DNA from: Portulaca oleracea
Taxonomy: Eukaryota; Streptophyta; Magnoliopsida; Caryophyllales; Portulacaceae
Length of the DNA: 64,000 nt
Direction of reading: 5' to 3'
NCBI GenBank assembly: GCA_029582165.1
Contig: CM055870.1
Location: 42,639,513-42,703,512 of the forward strand
Both the position numbers and the translations under genes were made by a program. This document shows, piece by piece, positions 24,601-39,600 of the stretch. Below the pieces are notes generated by a model. That model did no database searches and had not been told where the DNA came from. It was given only the letters and a program-made list of their open reading frames with translations. Each line of letters opens with the position of its first letter. Positions within the stretch are counted from its first letter, which is position 1.

Positions 24601-27600
24601 CATGAGCATTGTAATTATAAGTCATGAGCATTTTGGTTTTGTGTAATGAGCATTATCATTATAAGTCATGAGCATTAGTCTTGTAGGTCATGAGCATTGT
24701 AATTGCAAGTCATGAGCATTGTCCATGTAGAGTATGAGCAATGTAATGATAGGTCATGAGCATTTGCCATGTGGGATATGAGCATAGGTGTTCGGATCAT
24801 AAGCATTTATGGATTTGTGAAATGAGCATTATCATTATAAGTCATGAGCATTAGTTTTGTAGGTCATCGATTGTCATTATAAGTCATGAGCATTAAACTT
24901 TGTAGGTTATGAGCATTGTAATGATAGGTCATGAGCATTTTGGTCTTGTAGATTATGAGCATTGTCCATGTAGAGTATGAGCAATGTAATGATAGGTCAT
25001 GAGCATTTGCGTTGTATGTTATGAGCATTGTAATGATAGATCATGAGCATTTGCCATGTAGGATATGAGCATAGGTGTTCTGGATCATGAGCATTTATGG
25101 TTTTGAGTAATGAGCATTAGTCTTGTAGGTCATGAGCATTAGTCTTGTAGGTCATGAGCATTGTCATTGCAAGTCATGAGCATTGTCCATGTAGAGTATG
25201 AGCAATGTAATGATAGATCATGAACATTTACCATGTAGGATATGAGCATAGGTGTTTTGGATCATGAGCATTTATGGATTTGTGAAATGACCATTATCAT
25301 TATAAGTCATGAGCATAAGTTTTGTAGGTTATGAGCATTGTCATTATAAGTCATGAGCAATATAATGATAGGTCATGAGCATTGTCATTATAAGTCATGA
25401 GCATTTTGGTTTTGTGTAATGAGCATTATCATTATAAGTCATGAGCATTAGTCTTGTAGGTCATGAGCATTGTAATTGCAAGTCATGAGCATTGTCCATG
25501 TAGAGTATGAGCAATGTAATGATAGGTCATGAGCATTTGCCATGTAGGATATGAGCATAGGTGTTCTGGATGATAAGCATTTATAGATTTGTGAAATGAG
25601 CATTATCATTATAAGTCATGAGCATTAGTTTTGTAGGTCATGAGCATTTTCATTATAAGTCATGAGCATTAAACTTTGTAGGTTATGAGCATTGAATTGA
25701 TAAGTCATGAGCATTTTGGTCTTGTAGGTTATGAGCATTATCCATGTAGAGTATGAGCAATGTAATGATAAGTCATGAGCATTTGCGTTGTATGTTATGA
25801 GCATTGTAATAATAGATCATGAGCATTTGCCATGTAGGATATGAGCATAGGTGTTCTGGATCATGAGCATTTATGGTTTTGAGTAATGAGCATTGTCATT
25901 ATAAGTCATGAGCATTAGTCTTGTAGGTCATGAGCATTGTCATTGCAAGTCATGAGCATTGTCCATGTAGAGTATGAGCAATGTAATGATAGATCATGAG
26001 CATTTGCCATGTAAGATATGAGCATAGGTGTTTTGGATCATGAGCATTTATGGATTTGTGAAATGAGCATTATCATTATAAGTCATGAGCATTAGTTTTG
26101 TAGGTTATGAGCATTGTCATTATAAGTCATGAGCAATATAATGATAGGTCATGAGCCTTGTCATTATAAGTCATGAGCATTTTGGTTTTGTGTAATGAGC
26201 ATTTTCATTATAAGTCATGAGCATTAGTCTTGTAGGTCATGAGCATTGTAATTGCAAGTCATGAGCATTGTCCATGTAGAGTATGAGCAATGTAATGATA
26301 GGTCATGAGCATTTGCGTTGTATGTTATGAGCATTGTAATGATAGATCATGAGCATTTGCCATGTAGGATATGAGCATAGGTGTTCTGGATCATGAGCAT
26401 TTATGGTTTTGAGTAATGAGCATTGTCATTATAAGTCATGAGCATTAGTCTTGTAGGTCATGAGCATTGTCATTGCAAGTCATGAGCATTGTCCATGTAG
26501 AGTATGAGCAATGTAATGATAGATCATGAGCATTTACCATGTAGGATATGAGCATAGGTGTTTTGGATCATGAGCATTAATGGATTTGTGAAATGAGCAT
26601 TATCATTATAAGTCATGAGCATAAGTTTTGTAGGTTATGAGCATTGTCATTATAAGTCATGAGCAATATAATGATAGGTCATGAGCATTGTCATTATAAG
26701 TCATGAGCATTTGGTTTTGTGTAATGAGCATTATCATTATAAGTCATGAGCATTAGTCTTGTAGGTCATGAGCATTGTCCATGTAGAGTATGAGCAATGT
26801 AATGATAGGTCATGAGCATTTGCCATGTAGGATATGAGCATAGGTGTTCTGGATCATAAGCATTTATGGATTTGTGAAATGAGCATTATCATTATAAGTC
26901 ATGAGCATTAGTTTTGTAGGTAATGAGCATTGTCATTATAAGTCATGAGCATTAAACTTTGTAGGTTATGAGCATTGTAATGATAAGTCATGAGCATTTT
27001 GGTCTTGTAGGTTATGAGCATTATCCATGTAGAGTATGAGCAATGTAATGATAAGTCATGAGCATTTGCGTTGTATGTTATGAGCATTGTAATAATAGAT
27101 CATGAGCATTTGCCATGTAGGATATGAGCATAGGTGTTCTGGATCATGAGCATTTATGGTTTTGAGTAATGAGCATTGTCATTATAAGTCATGAGCATTA
27201 GTCTTGTAGGTCATGAGCATTGTCATTGCAAGTCATGAGCATTGTCCATGTAGAGTATGAGCAATGTAATGATAGATCATGAGCATTTGCCATGTAAGAT
27301 ATGAGCATAGGTGTTTTGGATCATGAGCATTTATGGATTTGTGAAATGAGCATTATCATTATAAGTCATGAGCATTAGTTTTGTAGGTTATGAGCATTGT
27401 CATTATAAGTCATGAGCAATATAATGATAGGTCATGAGCCTTGTCATTATAAGTCATGAGCATTTTGGTTTTGTGTAATGAGCATTTTCATTATAAGTCA
27501 TGAGCATTAGTCTTGTAGGTCATGAGCATTGTAATTGCAAGTCATGAGCATTGTTTATGTAGAGTATGAGCAATGTAATGATAGGTCATGAGCATTTGTC

Positions 27601-30600
27601 ATGTAGGATATGAGCATAGGTGTTCTGGATCATAAGCATTTATGGATTTGTGAAATTAGCATTATCATTATAAGTCATGAGCATTAGTTTTATAGGTCAT
27701 GAGCATTGTCATTATAAGTCATGACCATTAAACTTTGTAGGTTATGAGCATTGTAATGATAGGTCATGAGCATTTGCATTGTATGTTATGAGCATTGTAA
27801 TGATAGATCATGAGCATTTGCCATGTAGGATATGAGCATAGGTGTTCTGGTTCATGAGCATTTATGGTTTTGAGTAATGAGCATTGTCATTATAAGTCAT
27901 GAGCATTAGTCTTGTAGGTCATGAGCATTGTCATTGCAAGTCATGAGCATTGTCCATGTAGAGTATGAGCAATGTAATGATAGATCATGAGCATTTACCA
28001 TGTGGGATATGAGCATAGGTGTTTTGGATCATGAGCATTTATGGATTTGTGAAATGAGCATTATCATTATAAGTCATGAGCATAAGTTTTGTAGGTTATG
28101 AGCATTGTCATTATAAGTCATGAGCAATATAATGATAGGTCATGAGCATTGTCATTATAAGTCATGAGCATTTTGGTTTTGTGTAATGAGCATTATCATT
28201 ATAAGTCATGAGCATTAGTCTTGTAGGTCATGAGCATTGTAATTGCAAGTCATGAGCATTGTCCATGTAGAGTATGAGCAATGTAATGATAGGTCATGAG
28301 CATTTGCCATGTAGGATATGAGTATAGGTGTTCTGGATCATAAGCATTTATGGATTATTGAAATGAGCATTATCATTATAAGTCATGAGCATTAGTTTTG
28401 TAGGTAATGAGCATTGTCATTATAAGTCATGAGCATTAACCTTTGTAGGTTATGAGCATTGTAATGATAGGTCATGAGCATTTTGGTCTTGTAGGTTATG
28501 AGCATTGTCCATGTAGAGTGTGAGCAATTTAATGATAGGTCATGAGCATTTGCGTTGTATGTTATGAGCATTGTAATGATAGATCATGAGCATTTGCCAT
28601 GTAGGATATGAGCATAGGTGTTCTGGATCATGAGCATTTATGGTTTTGAGTAATGAGCATTGTCATTATAAGTCATGAGCATTAGTCTTGTAGGTCATGA
28701 GCATTGTCATTACAAGTCATGAGCATTGTCCATGTAGAGTATGAGCAATGTAATGATAGATCATGAGCATTTGTCATGTAGGATATGAGCATAGGTGTTT
28801 TGGATCATGAGTATTTATGGATTTGTGAAATGAGCATTATCATTATAAGTCACGAGCATTAGTTTTGTAGGTCATGAGCATTGTCATTATAAGTCGTGAG
28901 CAATATAATGACAGGTCATGAGCATTGTCATTATAAGTCATGAGCATTTTGGTTTTGTGTAATGAGCATTATCATTATAAGTCACGAGCATTAGTCTCAG
29001 AGGTCATGAGCATTGTAATCGCAAGTCATGATCATTGTCCATGTAGAGTATGAGCAATGTAATGATAGGTCATGAGCATTTGCCATGTAGGATATGAGCA
29101 TAGGTGTTCTGGATCATAAGCATTTATGGATTTGTGAAATGAGCATTATCATTATAAGTCATGAGCATTAGTTTCAGAGGTCACGAGCATTGTCATTATA
29201 AGTCACGAGCATTAAACTTTGTAGGTTATGAGCATTGTAATGATAGGTCATGAGCATTTTGGTCTTAGAGATATGAGCATTGTCCATTTAGAGTATGAGC
29301 AATGTAATGATAGGTCATGAGCATTTGCGTTGTATGTTATGAGCATTGTAATGATAGATCATGAGAATTTGCCATGTAGGATATGAGCATAGGTGTTCTG
29401 GATCATGAGCATTTATGGTTTTGAGTAATGAGCATTGTCATTATAAGTCATGAGCATTAGTCTTGTAGGTCATGAGCATTGTCATTGCAAGTCATGAGCA
29501 TTGTCCATGTAGAGTATGAGCAATGTAATGATAGATCATGGGCATTTGCCATGTAGGATATGAGCATAGGAGTTTTGGATCATGAGCATTTATGGATTTG
29601 TAAAATGAGCATTATCATTATAAGTCATGGGCATTAGTTTTGTAGGTTATGAGCATTGTCATTATAAGTCATGAGCAATATAATGATAGGTCATGAGCAT
29701 TGTCATTATAAGTCATGAGCATTTTGGTTTTGTGTAATGAGCATTGTCATTATAAGTCATGAGCATTAGTCTTGTAGGTCATGAGCATTGTAATTTTAAG
29801 TCATGAGCATTGTCATTATAAGTCATGAGCATTTGCGTTGTATGTTATGAGCATTGTAATGATAGGTCATGAGCATTTGCCATGTAGGATATGAGCATAG
29901 GAGTTCTGGATCATGAACATTTATGGTTTTGAGTAATGAGCATTGTCATTATAAGTCATGAGCATTAGTCTTGTAGGTCATGAGCATTGTCATTACAAGT
30001 CATGAGCATTGTCCATGTAGAGTATGAGCAATGTAATGATAGATCATGAGCATTTGTCATGTAGGATATGAGCATAGGTGTTTTGGATCATGAGTATTTA
30101 TGGATTTGTGAAATGAGCATTATCATTATAAGTCACGAGCATTAGTTTTGTAGGTCATGAGCATTGTCATTATAAGTCGTGAGCAATATAATGACAGGTC
30201 ATGAGCATTGTCATTATAAGTCATGAGCATTTTGGTTTTGTGTAATGAGCATTATCATTATAAGTCATGAGCATTAGTCTTGTAGGTCATGAGCATTGTA
30301 ATTGCAAGTCATGAGCATTGTCCATGTAGAGTATGAGCAATGTAATGATAGGTCATGAGCATTTGCCATGTAGGATATGAGCATAGGTGTTCTGGATCAT
30401 AAGCATTTATGGATTTGTGAAATGAGCATTATCATTATAAGTCATGAGCATTAGTTTTGTAGGTCATGAGCATTGTCATTATAAGTCATGAGCATTAAAC
30501 TTTGTAGGTTATGAGCATTGTAATGATAGGTCATGAGCATTTTGGTCTTGTAGGATATGAGCATTGTCCATTTAGAGTATGAGCATTGTCATTATAAGTC

Positions 30601-33600
30601 ATGAGCATTAGTCTTGTAGGTCATGAGCATTGTCATTACAAGTCATGAGCATTGTCCATGTAGAGTATGAGCAATGTAATGATAGATCATGAGCATTTGT
30701 CATGTAGGATATGAGCATAGGTGTTTTGGATCATGAGTATTTATGGATTTGTGAAATGAGCATTATCATTATAAGTCACGAGCATTAGTTTTGTAGGTCA
30801 TGAGCATTGTCATTATAAGTCGTGAGCAATATAATGACAGGTCATGAGCATTGTCATTATAAGTCATGAGCATTTTGGTTTTGTGTAATGAGCATTATCA
30901 TTATAAGTCATGAGCATTAGTCTTGTAGGTCATGAGCATTGTAATTGCAAGTCATGAGCATTGTCCATGTAGAGTATGAGCAATGTAATGATAGGTCATG
31001 AGCATTTGCCATGTAGGATATGAGCATAGGTGTTCTGGATCATAAGCATTTATGGATTTGTGAAATGAGCATTATCATTATAAGTCATGAGCATTAGTTT
31101 TGTAGGTCATGAGCATTGTCATTATAAGTCATGAGCATTAACCTTTGTAGGTTATGAGCATTGTAATGATAGGTCATGAGCATTTTGGTCTTGTAGGTTA
31201 TGAGCATTGTCCATGTAGAGTGTGAGCAATTTAATGATAGGTCATGAGCATTTGCGTTGTATGTTATGAGCATTGTAATGATAGATCATGAGCATTTGCC
31301 ATGTAGGATATGAGCATAGGTGTTCTGGATCATGAGCATTTATGGTTTTGAGTAATGAGCATTGTCATTATAAGTCATGAGCATTAGTCTTGTAGGTCAT
31401 GAGCATTGTCATTACAAGTCATGAGCATTGTCCATGTAGAGTATGAGCAATGTAATGATAGATCATGAGCATTTGTCATGTAGGATATGAGCATAGGTGT
31501 TTTGGATCATGAGTATTTATGGATTTGTGAAATGAGCATTATCATTATAAGTCACGAGCATTAGTTTTGTAGGTCATGAGCATTGTCATTATAAGTCGTG
31601 AGCAATATAATGACAGGTCATGAGCATTGTCATTATAAGTCATGAGCATTTTGGTTTTGTGTAATGAGCATTATCATTATAAGTCATGAGCATTAGTCTT
31701 GTAGGTCATGAGCATTGTAATTGCAAGTCATGAGCATTGTCCATGTAGAGTATGAGCAATGTAATGATAGGTCATGAGCATTTGCCATGTAGGATATGAG
31801 CATAGGTGTTCTGGATCATAAGCATTTATGGATTTGTGAAATGAGCATTATCATTATAAGTCATGAGCATTAGTTTTGTAGGTCATGAGCATTGTCATTA
31901 TAAGTCATGAGCATTAAACTTTGTAGGTTATGAGCATTGTAATGATAGGTCATGAGCATTTTGGTCTTGTAGGATATGAGCATTGTCCATTTAGAGTATG
32001 AGCAATGTAATGATAGGTCATGAGCATTTGCGTTGTATGTTATGAGCATTGTAATGATAGATCATGAGAATTTGCCATGTAGGATATGAGCATAGGTGTT
32101 CTGGATCATGAGCATTTATGGTTTTGTGTAATGAGCATTGTCATTATAAGTCATGAGCATTAGTCTTGTAGGTCATGAGCATTGTCATTGCAAGTCATGA
32201 GCATTGTCCATGTAGAGTATGAGCAATGTAATGATAGATCATGGGCATTTGCCATGTAGGATATGAGCATAGGAGTTTTGGATCATGAGCATTTATGGAT
32301 TTGTAAAATGAGCATTATCATTATAAGTCATGGGCATTAGTTTTGTAGGTTATGAGCATTGTCATTATAAGTCATGAGCAATATAATGATAGGTCATGAG
32401 CATTGTCATTATAAGTCATGAGCATTTTGGTTTTGTGTAATGAGCATTGTCATTATAAGTCATGAGCATTAGTCTTGTAGGTCATGAGCATTGTAATTTT
32501 AAGTCATGAGCATTGTCATTATAAGTCATGAGCATTTGGGTTGTATGTTATGAGCATTGTAATGATAGGTCATGAGCATTTGCCATGTAGGATATGAGCA
32601 TAGGAGTTCTGGATCATGAACATTTATGGTTTTGAGTAATGAGCATTGTCATTATAAGTCATGAGCATTAGTCTTGTAGGTCATGAGCATTGTCATTGCA
32701 AGTCATGAGCATTGTCCATGTAGAGTATGTGCAATGTAGTGATAGATCATGAGCATTTGCCATGTAGGATATGAGCATAGGTGTTTTGGATCATGAGCAT
32801 TTATGGATTTGTGAAATGAGCATTATCATTATAAGTCATGAGCATTAGTTTTGTAGGTTATGAGCATTGTCATTATAAGTCATGAGCAATATAATGATAG
32901 GTCATGAGCATTGTCATTATAAGTCATGAGCATTTTGGTTTTGTGTAATGAGCATTATCATTATAAGTCATGAGCATTAGTCTTGTAGGTCATGAGCATT
33001 GTAATTGCAAGTCATGAGCATTGGCCATGTAGAGTATGAGCAATGTAATGATAGGTCATGAGCATTTGCCATGTAGGATATGAGCATAGGTGTTCTGGAT
33101 CATAAGCATTTATGGATTTGTGAAATGAGCATTATCATTATAAGTCATGAGCATTAGTTTTGTAGGTCATGAGCATTGTCATTATAAGTCATGAGCACTA
33201 AACTTTGTAGGTTATGAGCATTGTAATGATAGGTCATGAGCATTTTGGTCTTGTAGGTTATGAGCATTGTCCACGTAGAGTATGAGCAATGTAATGATAG
33301 GTCATGAGCATTTGCGTTGTATGTTATGAGCATTGTAATGATAGATCATGGGCATTTGCCATGTAGGATATGAGCATAGGTGTTCTGGATCATGAGCATT
33401 TATGGTTTTGAGTAATGAGCATTGTCATTATAAGTCATGAGCATTAGTCTGGTAGGTCATGAGCATTGTCATTGCAAGTCATGAGCATTGTCCATGTAGA
33501 GTATGAGCAATGTAGTGATAGATCATGACCATTTGCCATGTAGGATATGAGCATAGGTGTTTTGGATTATGAGCATTTATGGATTTGTGAAATGAGCATT

Positions 33601-36600
33601 ATCATTATAAGTCATGAGCATTAGTTTTGTAGGTTATGAGCATTGTCATTATAAGTCATGAGCAATATAATGATAAGTCATGAGCATTGTCATTATAAGT
33701 CATGAGCATTTTTGTTTTGTGTAATGAGCATTATCATTATAAGTCATGAGCATTAGTCTTGTAGGTCATGAGCATTGTAATTTTAAGTCATGAACATTGT
33801 CCATGTAGAGTATGAGCAATGTAATGATAGGTCATGAGCATTTGCCATGTAGGATATGTGCATAGGTGTTCTGGATCATAAGCATTTATGGATTTGTGAA
33901 ATGAGCATTATCATTATAAGTCATGAGCATTAGTTTTGTAGGTCATGAGCATTGTCATTATAAGTCATGAGCATTAAACTTTGTAGGTTATGAGCATTGT
34001 AATGATAGGTCATGAGCATTTTGGTCTTGTAGGTTATGAGCATTGTCCATGTAGAGTATGAGCTATGTAATTCATGAGCATTTGCGTTGTATGTTATGAG
34101 CATTGTAATGATAGATCATGAGCATTTGCCATGTAGGATATGGGCATAGGTGTTCTGGATCATGAGCATTTATGGTTTTGAGTAATGAGCATTGTCGTTA
34201 TAAGTCATGAGCATTAGTTTTATAGGTCATGAGCATTGTCATTGCAAGTCATGAGCATTGTCCATGTAGAGTATGAGCAATTTAATGATAGATCATGAGC
34301 ATTTTCCATGTAGGATATGAGCATAGGTGTTTTGGATCATGAGCAATTATGGATTTGTTAAATGAGCATTATCATTATAAGTCATGAGCATTAGTTTTGT
34401 AGGTTATGAGCATTGTCATTATAAGTCATGAGCAATATAATGATAGGTCATGAGCATTGTCATTATAAGTCATGAGCATTTTGGTTTTGTGTAATGAGCG
34501 TTAGCATTATAAGTCATGAGCATTAGTCTTGTAGGTCATGAGCATTGTAATTGCAAGTCATGAGCATTGGCCATGTAGAGTATGAGCAATGTAATGATAG
34601 GTCATGAGCATTTGCCATGTAGGATATGAGCATAGGTGTTCTGGATCATAAGCATTTATGGATTTGTGAAATGAGCATTATCATAATAAGTCATGAGCAT
34701 TAGTTTTGTAGGTCATGAGCATTGTCATTATAAGTCATGAGCATTAAACTTTGTAGGTTATGAGCATTGTAATGATAGGTCATGAGCATTTTGGTCTTGT
34801 AGGTTATGAGCATTGTCCACGTAGAGTATGAGTAATGTAATGATAGGTCATGAGCATTTGCGTTGTATGTTATGAGCATTGTAATGATAGATCATGAGCA
34901 TTTGCCATGTAGGATATGAGCATAGGTGTTCTGGATCATGAGCATTTATGGTTTTGAGTAATGAGCATTGTCATTATAAGTCATGAGCATTAGTCTTGTA
35001 GGTCATGAGCATTGTCATTGCAAGTCATGAGCATTGTCCATGTAGAGTATTAGCAATGTAGTGATAGATCATGAGCATTTGCCATGTAGGATATGAGCAT
35101 AGGTGTTTTGGATCATGAGCATTTATGGATTTGTGAAATGAGCATTATCATTATAAGTCATGAGCATTAGTTTTGTAGGTTATGAGCATTGTCATTATAA
35201 GTCATGAGCAATATAATGATAAGTCATGAGCATTGTCATTATAAGTCATGAGCATTTTGGTTTTGTGTAATGAGCATTATCATTATATGTCATGAGCATT
35301 AGTCTTGTAGGTCGTGAGCATTGTAATTGCAAGTCATGAGCATTGGCCATGTAGAGTATGAGCAATGTAATGATAGGTCATGAGCATTTGCCATGTAGGA
35401 TATGAGCATAGGTGTTCTGGATCATAAGCATTTATGGATTTGTGAAATGAGCATTATCATTATAAGTCATGAGCATTAGTTTTGTAGGTCATGAGCATTG
35501 TCATTATAAGTCATGAGCATTAAACTTTGTAGGTTATGAGCATTGTAATGATAGGTCATGAGCATTTTGGTCTTGTAGGTTATGAGCATTGTCCATGTAG
35601 AGTATGAGCAATGTAATGATAGGTCATGAGCATTTGCGTTGTATGTTATGAGCATTGTAATGATAGATCATGAGCATTTGCCATGTAGGATATGAGCATA
35701 GGTGTTCTGGATCATGAGCATTTATGGTTTTGAGTAATGAGCATTGTCATTATAAGTCATGAGCATTAGTCTTGTAGGTCATGAGCATTGTCATTGCAAG
35801 TCATGAGCATTGTCCATGTAGAGTATGAGCAATGTAATGATAGATCATGAGCATTTTCCATGTAGGATATGAGCAAAGGTGTTTTGGATCATGAGCATTT
35901 ATGGATTTGTGAAATGAGCATTATCATTATAAGTCATGAGCATTAGTTTTGTAGGTTATGAGCATTGTAATTATAAGTCATGAGCATTAAACTTTGTAGG
36001 TTATGAGCATTGTAATGATAGGTCATGAGCATTGTCATTATAAGTCATGAGCAATATAATGATAGGTCAAGAGCATTGTCATTATAAGTCATGAGCATTT
36101 TGGTTTTGTGTAATGAGCATTATCATTATAAGTCATGAGCATTAGTCTTGTAGGTCATGAGCATTGTAATTGCAAGTCATGAGCATTGGCCATGTAGAGT
36201 ATGAGCAATGTAATGATAGGTCATGAGCATTTGCCATGTAGGATATGAGCATAGGTGTTCTGGATCATAAGCATTTATGGATTTGTGAAATGAGCATTAT
36301 CATTATAAGTCATGAGCATTAGTTTTGTAGGTCATGAGCATTGTCATTATAAGTCATGAGCATTAAACTTTGTAGGTTATGAGCATTATAATGATAGGTC
36401 ATGAGCATTTTGGTCTTGTAGGTTATGAGCATTGTCCACGTAGAGTATGAGCAATGTAATGATAGGTCATGAGCATTTGCGTTGTATGTTATGAGCATTG
36501 TAATGATAGATCATGAGCATTTGCAATGTAGGATATGAGCATAGGTGTTCTGGATCATGAGCATTTATAGTTTTGAGTAATGAGCATTGTCATTATAAAT

Positions 36601-39600
36601 CATGAGCATTAGTCTTGTAGGTCATGAGCATTGTCATTGCAAGTCATGAGAATTGTCCATGTAGAGTATGTGCAATGTAGTGATAGATCATGAGCATTTG
36701 CCATGTAGGATATGAGCATAGGTGTTTTGGATCATGAGCATTTATGGATTTGTGAAATGAGCATTATCATTATAAGTCATGAGCATTAGTTTTGTAGGTT
36801 ATGAGCATTGTCATTATAAGTCATGAGCAATATAATGATAAGTCATGAGCATTGTCATTATAAGTCATGAGCATTTTGGTTTTGTGTAATGAGCATTATC
36901 ATTATAAGTCATGAGCATTAGTCTTGTAGGTCATGAGCATTGTAATTTTAAGTCATGAACATTGTCCATGTAGAGTATGAGCAATGTAATGATAGGTCAT
37001 GAGCATTTGCCATGTAGGATATGTGCATAGGTGTTCTGGATCATAAGCATTTATGGATTTGTGAAATGAGCATTATCATTATAAGTCATGAGCATTAGTT
37101 TTGTAGGTCATGAGCATTGTCATTATAAGTCATGAGCATTAAACTTTGTAGGTTATGAGCATTATAATGATAGGTCATGAGCATTTTGGTCTTGTAGGTT
37201 ATGAGCATTGTCCACGTAGAGTATGAGCAATGTAATGATAGGTCATGAGCATTTGCGTTGTATGTTATGAGCATTGTAATGATAGATCATGAGCATTTGC
37301 CATGTAGGATATGAGCATAGGTGTTCTGGATCATTTATGGTTTTGAGTAATGAGCATTGTCATTATAAGTCATGAGCATTAGTCTTGTAGGTCATGAGCA
37401 TTGTCATTGCAAGTCATGAGCATTGTCCATGTAGAGTATGAGCAATGTAGTGATAGATCATGAGCATTTGCCATGTAGGATATGAGCATAGGTGTTTTGG
37501 ATCATGAGCATTTATGGATTTGTGAAATGAGCATTATCATTATAAGTCATGAGCATTAGTTTTGTAGGTTATGATCATTGTCATTATAAGTCATGAGCAA
37601 TATAATGATAAGTCATGAGCATTGTCATTATAAGTCATGAGCATTTTGGTTTTGTGTAATGAGCATTATCATTATAAGTCATGAGCATTAGTCTTGTAGG
37701 TCATGAGCATTGTAATTTTAAGTCATGAACATTGTCCATGTAGAGTATGAGCAATGTAATGATAGGTCATGAGCATTTGCCATGTAGGATATGTGCATAG
37801 GTGTTCTGGATCATAAGCATTTATGGATTTGTGAAATGAGCATTATCATTATAAGTCATGAGCATTAGTTTTGTAGGTCGCGAGCATTGTCATTATAAGT
37901 CGCGAGCATTAAACTTTGAGGTTATGAGCATTGTAATGATAGGTCATGAGCATTTTGGTCTTGTAGGTTATGAGCATTGTCCATGTAGAGTATGAGCAAT
38001 GTAATGATAGGTCATGAGCATTTGCGTTGTATGTTATGAGCATTGTAATGATAGATCATGAGCATTTGCCATGTAGATATGAGCATAGGTGTTCGGATCA
38101 TGAGCATTTATGGTTTTGAGTAATGAGCATTGTCATTATATGTCATGAGCATTAGTCTTGTAGGTCATGAGCATTGTCATTGCAAGTCATGAGCATTGTC
38201 CATGTAGAGTATGAGCAATGTAATGATAGATCATGAGCATTTTCCATGTAGGATATGAGCAAAGGTGTTTTGGATCATGAGCATTTATGGATTTGTGAAA
38301 TGAGCATTATCATTATAAGTCATGAGCATTAGTTTTGTAGGTTATGAGCATTGTAATTATAAGTCATGAGCATTAAACTTTGTAGGTTATGAGCATTGTA
38401 ATGATAGGTCATGAGCATTGTCATTATAAGTCATGAGCAATATAATGATAGGTCAAGAGCATTGTCATTATAAGTCATGAGCATTTTGGTTTTGTGTAAT
38501 GAGCATTATCATTATAAGTCATGAGCATTAGTCTTGTAGGTCATGAGCATTGTAATTGCAAGTCATGAGCATTGCCATGTAGAGTATGAGCAATGTAATG
38601 ATAGGTCATGAGCATTTGCCATGAGATATGAGAATAGGTGTTCTGGATCATAAGCATTTATGGATTTGTGAAATGAGCATTATCATTATAAGTCATGAGC
38701 ATTAGTTTTGTAGGTCATGAGCATTGTCATTATAAGTCATGAGCATTAAACTTTGTAGGTTATGAGCATTGTAATGATAGGTCATGAGCATTTTGGTCTT
38801 GTAGGTTATGAGCATTGTCCACGTAGAGTATGAGCAATGTAATGATAGGTCATGAGCATTTGCGTTGTATGTTATGAGCATTGTAATGATAGATCATGAA
38901 CATTTGCCATGTAGGATATGAGCATAGGTGTTCTGGATCATGAGCATTTATGGTTTTGAGTAATGAGCATTGTCATTATAAGTCATGAGCATTAGTCTTG
39001 TAGGTCATGAGCATTGTCATTGCAAGTCATGAGCATTGTCCATGTAGAGTATGAGCAATGTAGTGATAGATCATGAGCATTTGCCATGTAGGATATGAGC
39101 ATAGGTGTTTTGGATCATGAGCATTTATGGATTTGTGAAATGAGCATTATCATTATAAGTCATGAGCATTAGTTTTGTAGGTTATGAGCATTGTCATTAT
39201 AAGTCATGAGCAATATAATGATAAGTCATGAGCATTGGCATTATAAGTCATGAGCATTTTGGTTTTGTGTAATGAGCATTATCATTATAAGTCATGAGCA
39301 TTAGTCTTGTAGGTCATGAGCATTGTAATTTTAAGTCATGAACATTGTCCATGTAGAGTATGAGCAATGTAATGATAGGTCATGAGCATTTGCCATGTAG
39401 GATATGTGCATAGGTGTTCTGGATCATAAGAATTTATGGATTTGTGAAATGAGCATTATCATTATAAGTCATGAGCATTAGTTTTGTAGGTCATAAGCAT
39501 TGTCATTATAAGTCATGAGCATTAAACTTTGTAGGTTATGAGCATTGTAATGATAGGTCATGAGCATTTTGGTCTTGTAGGTTATGAGCATTGTCCATGT

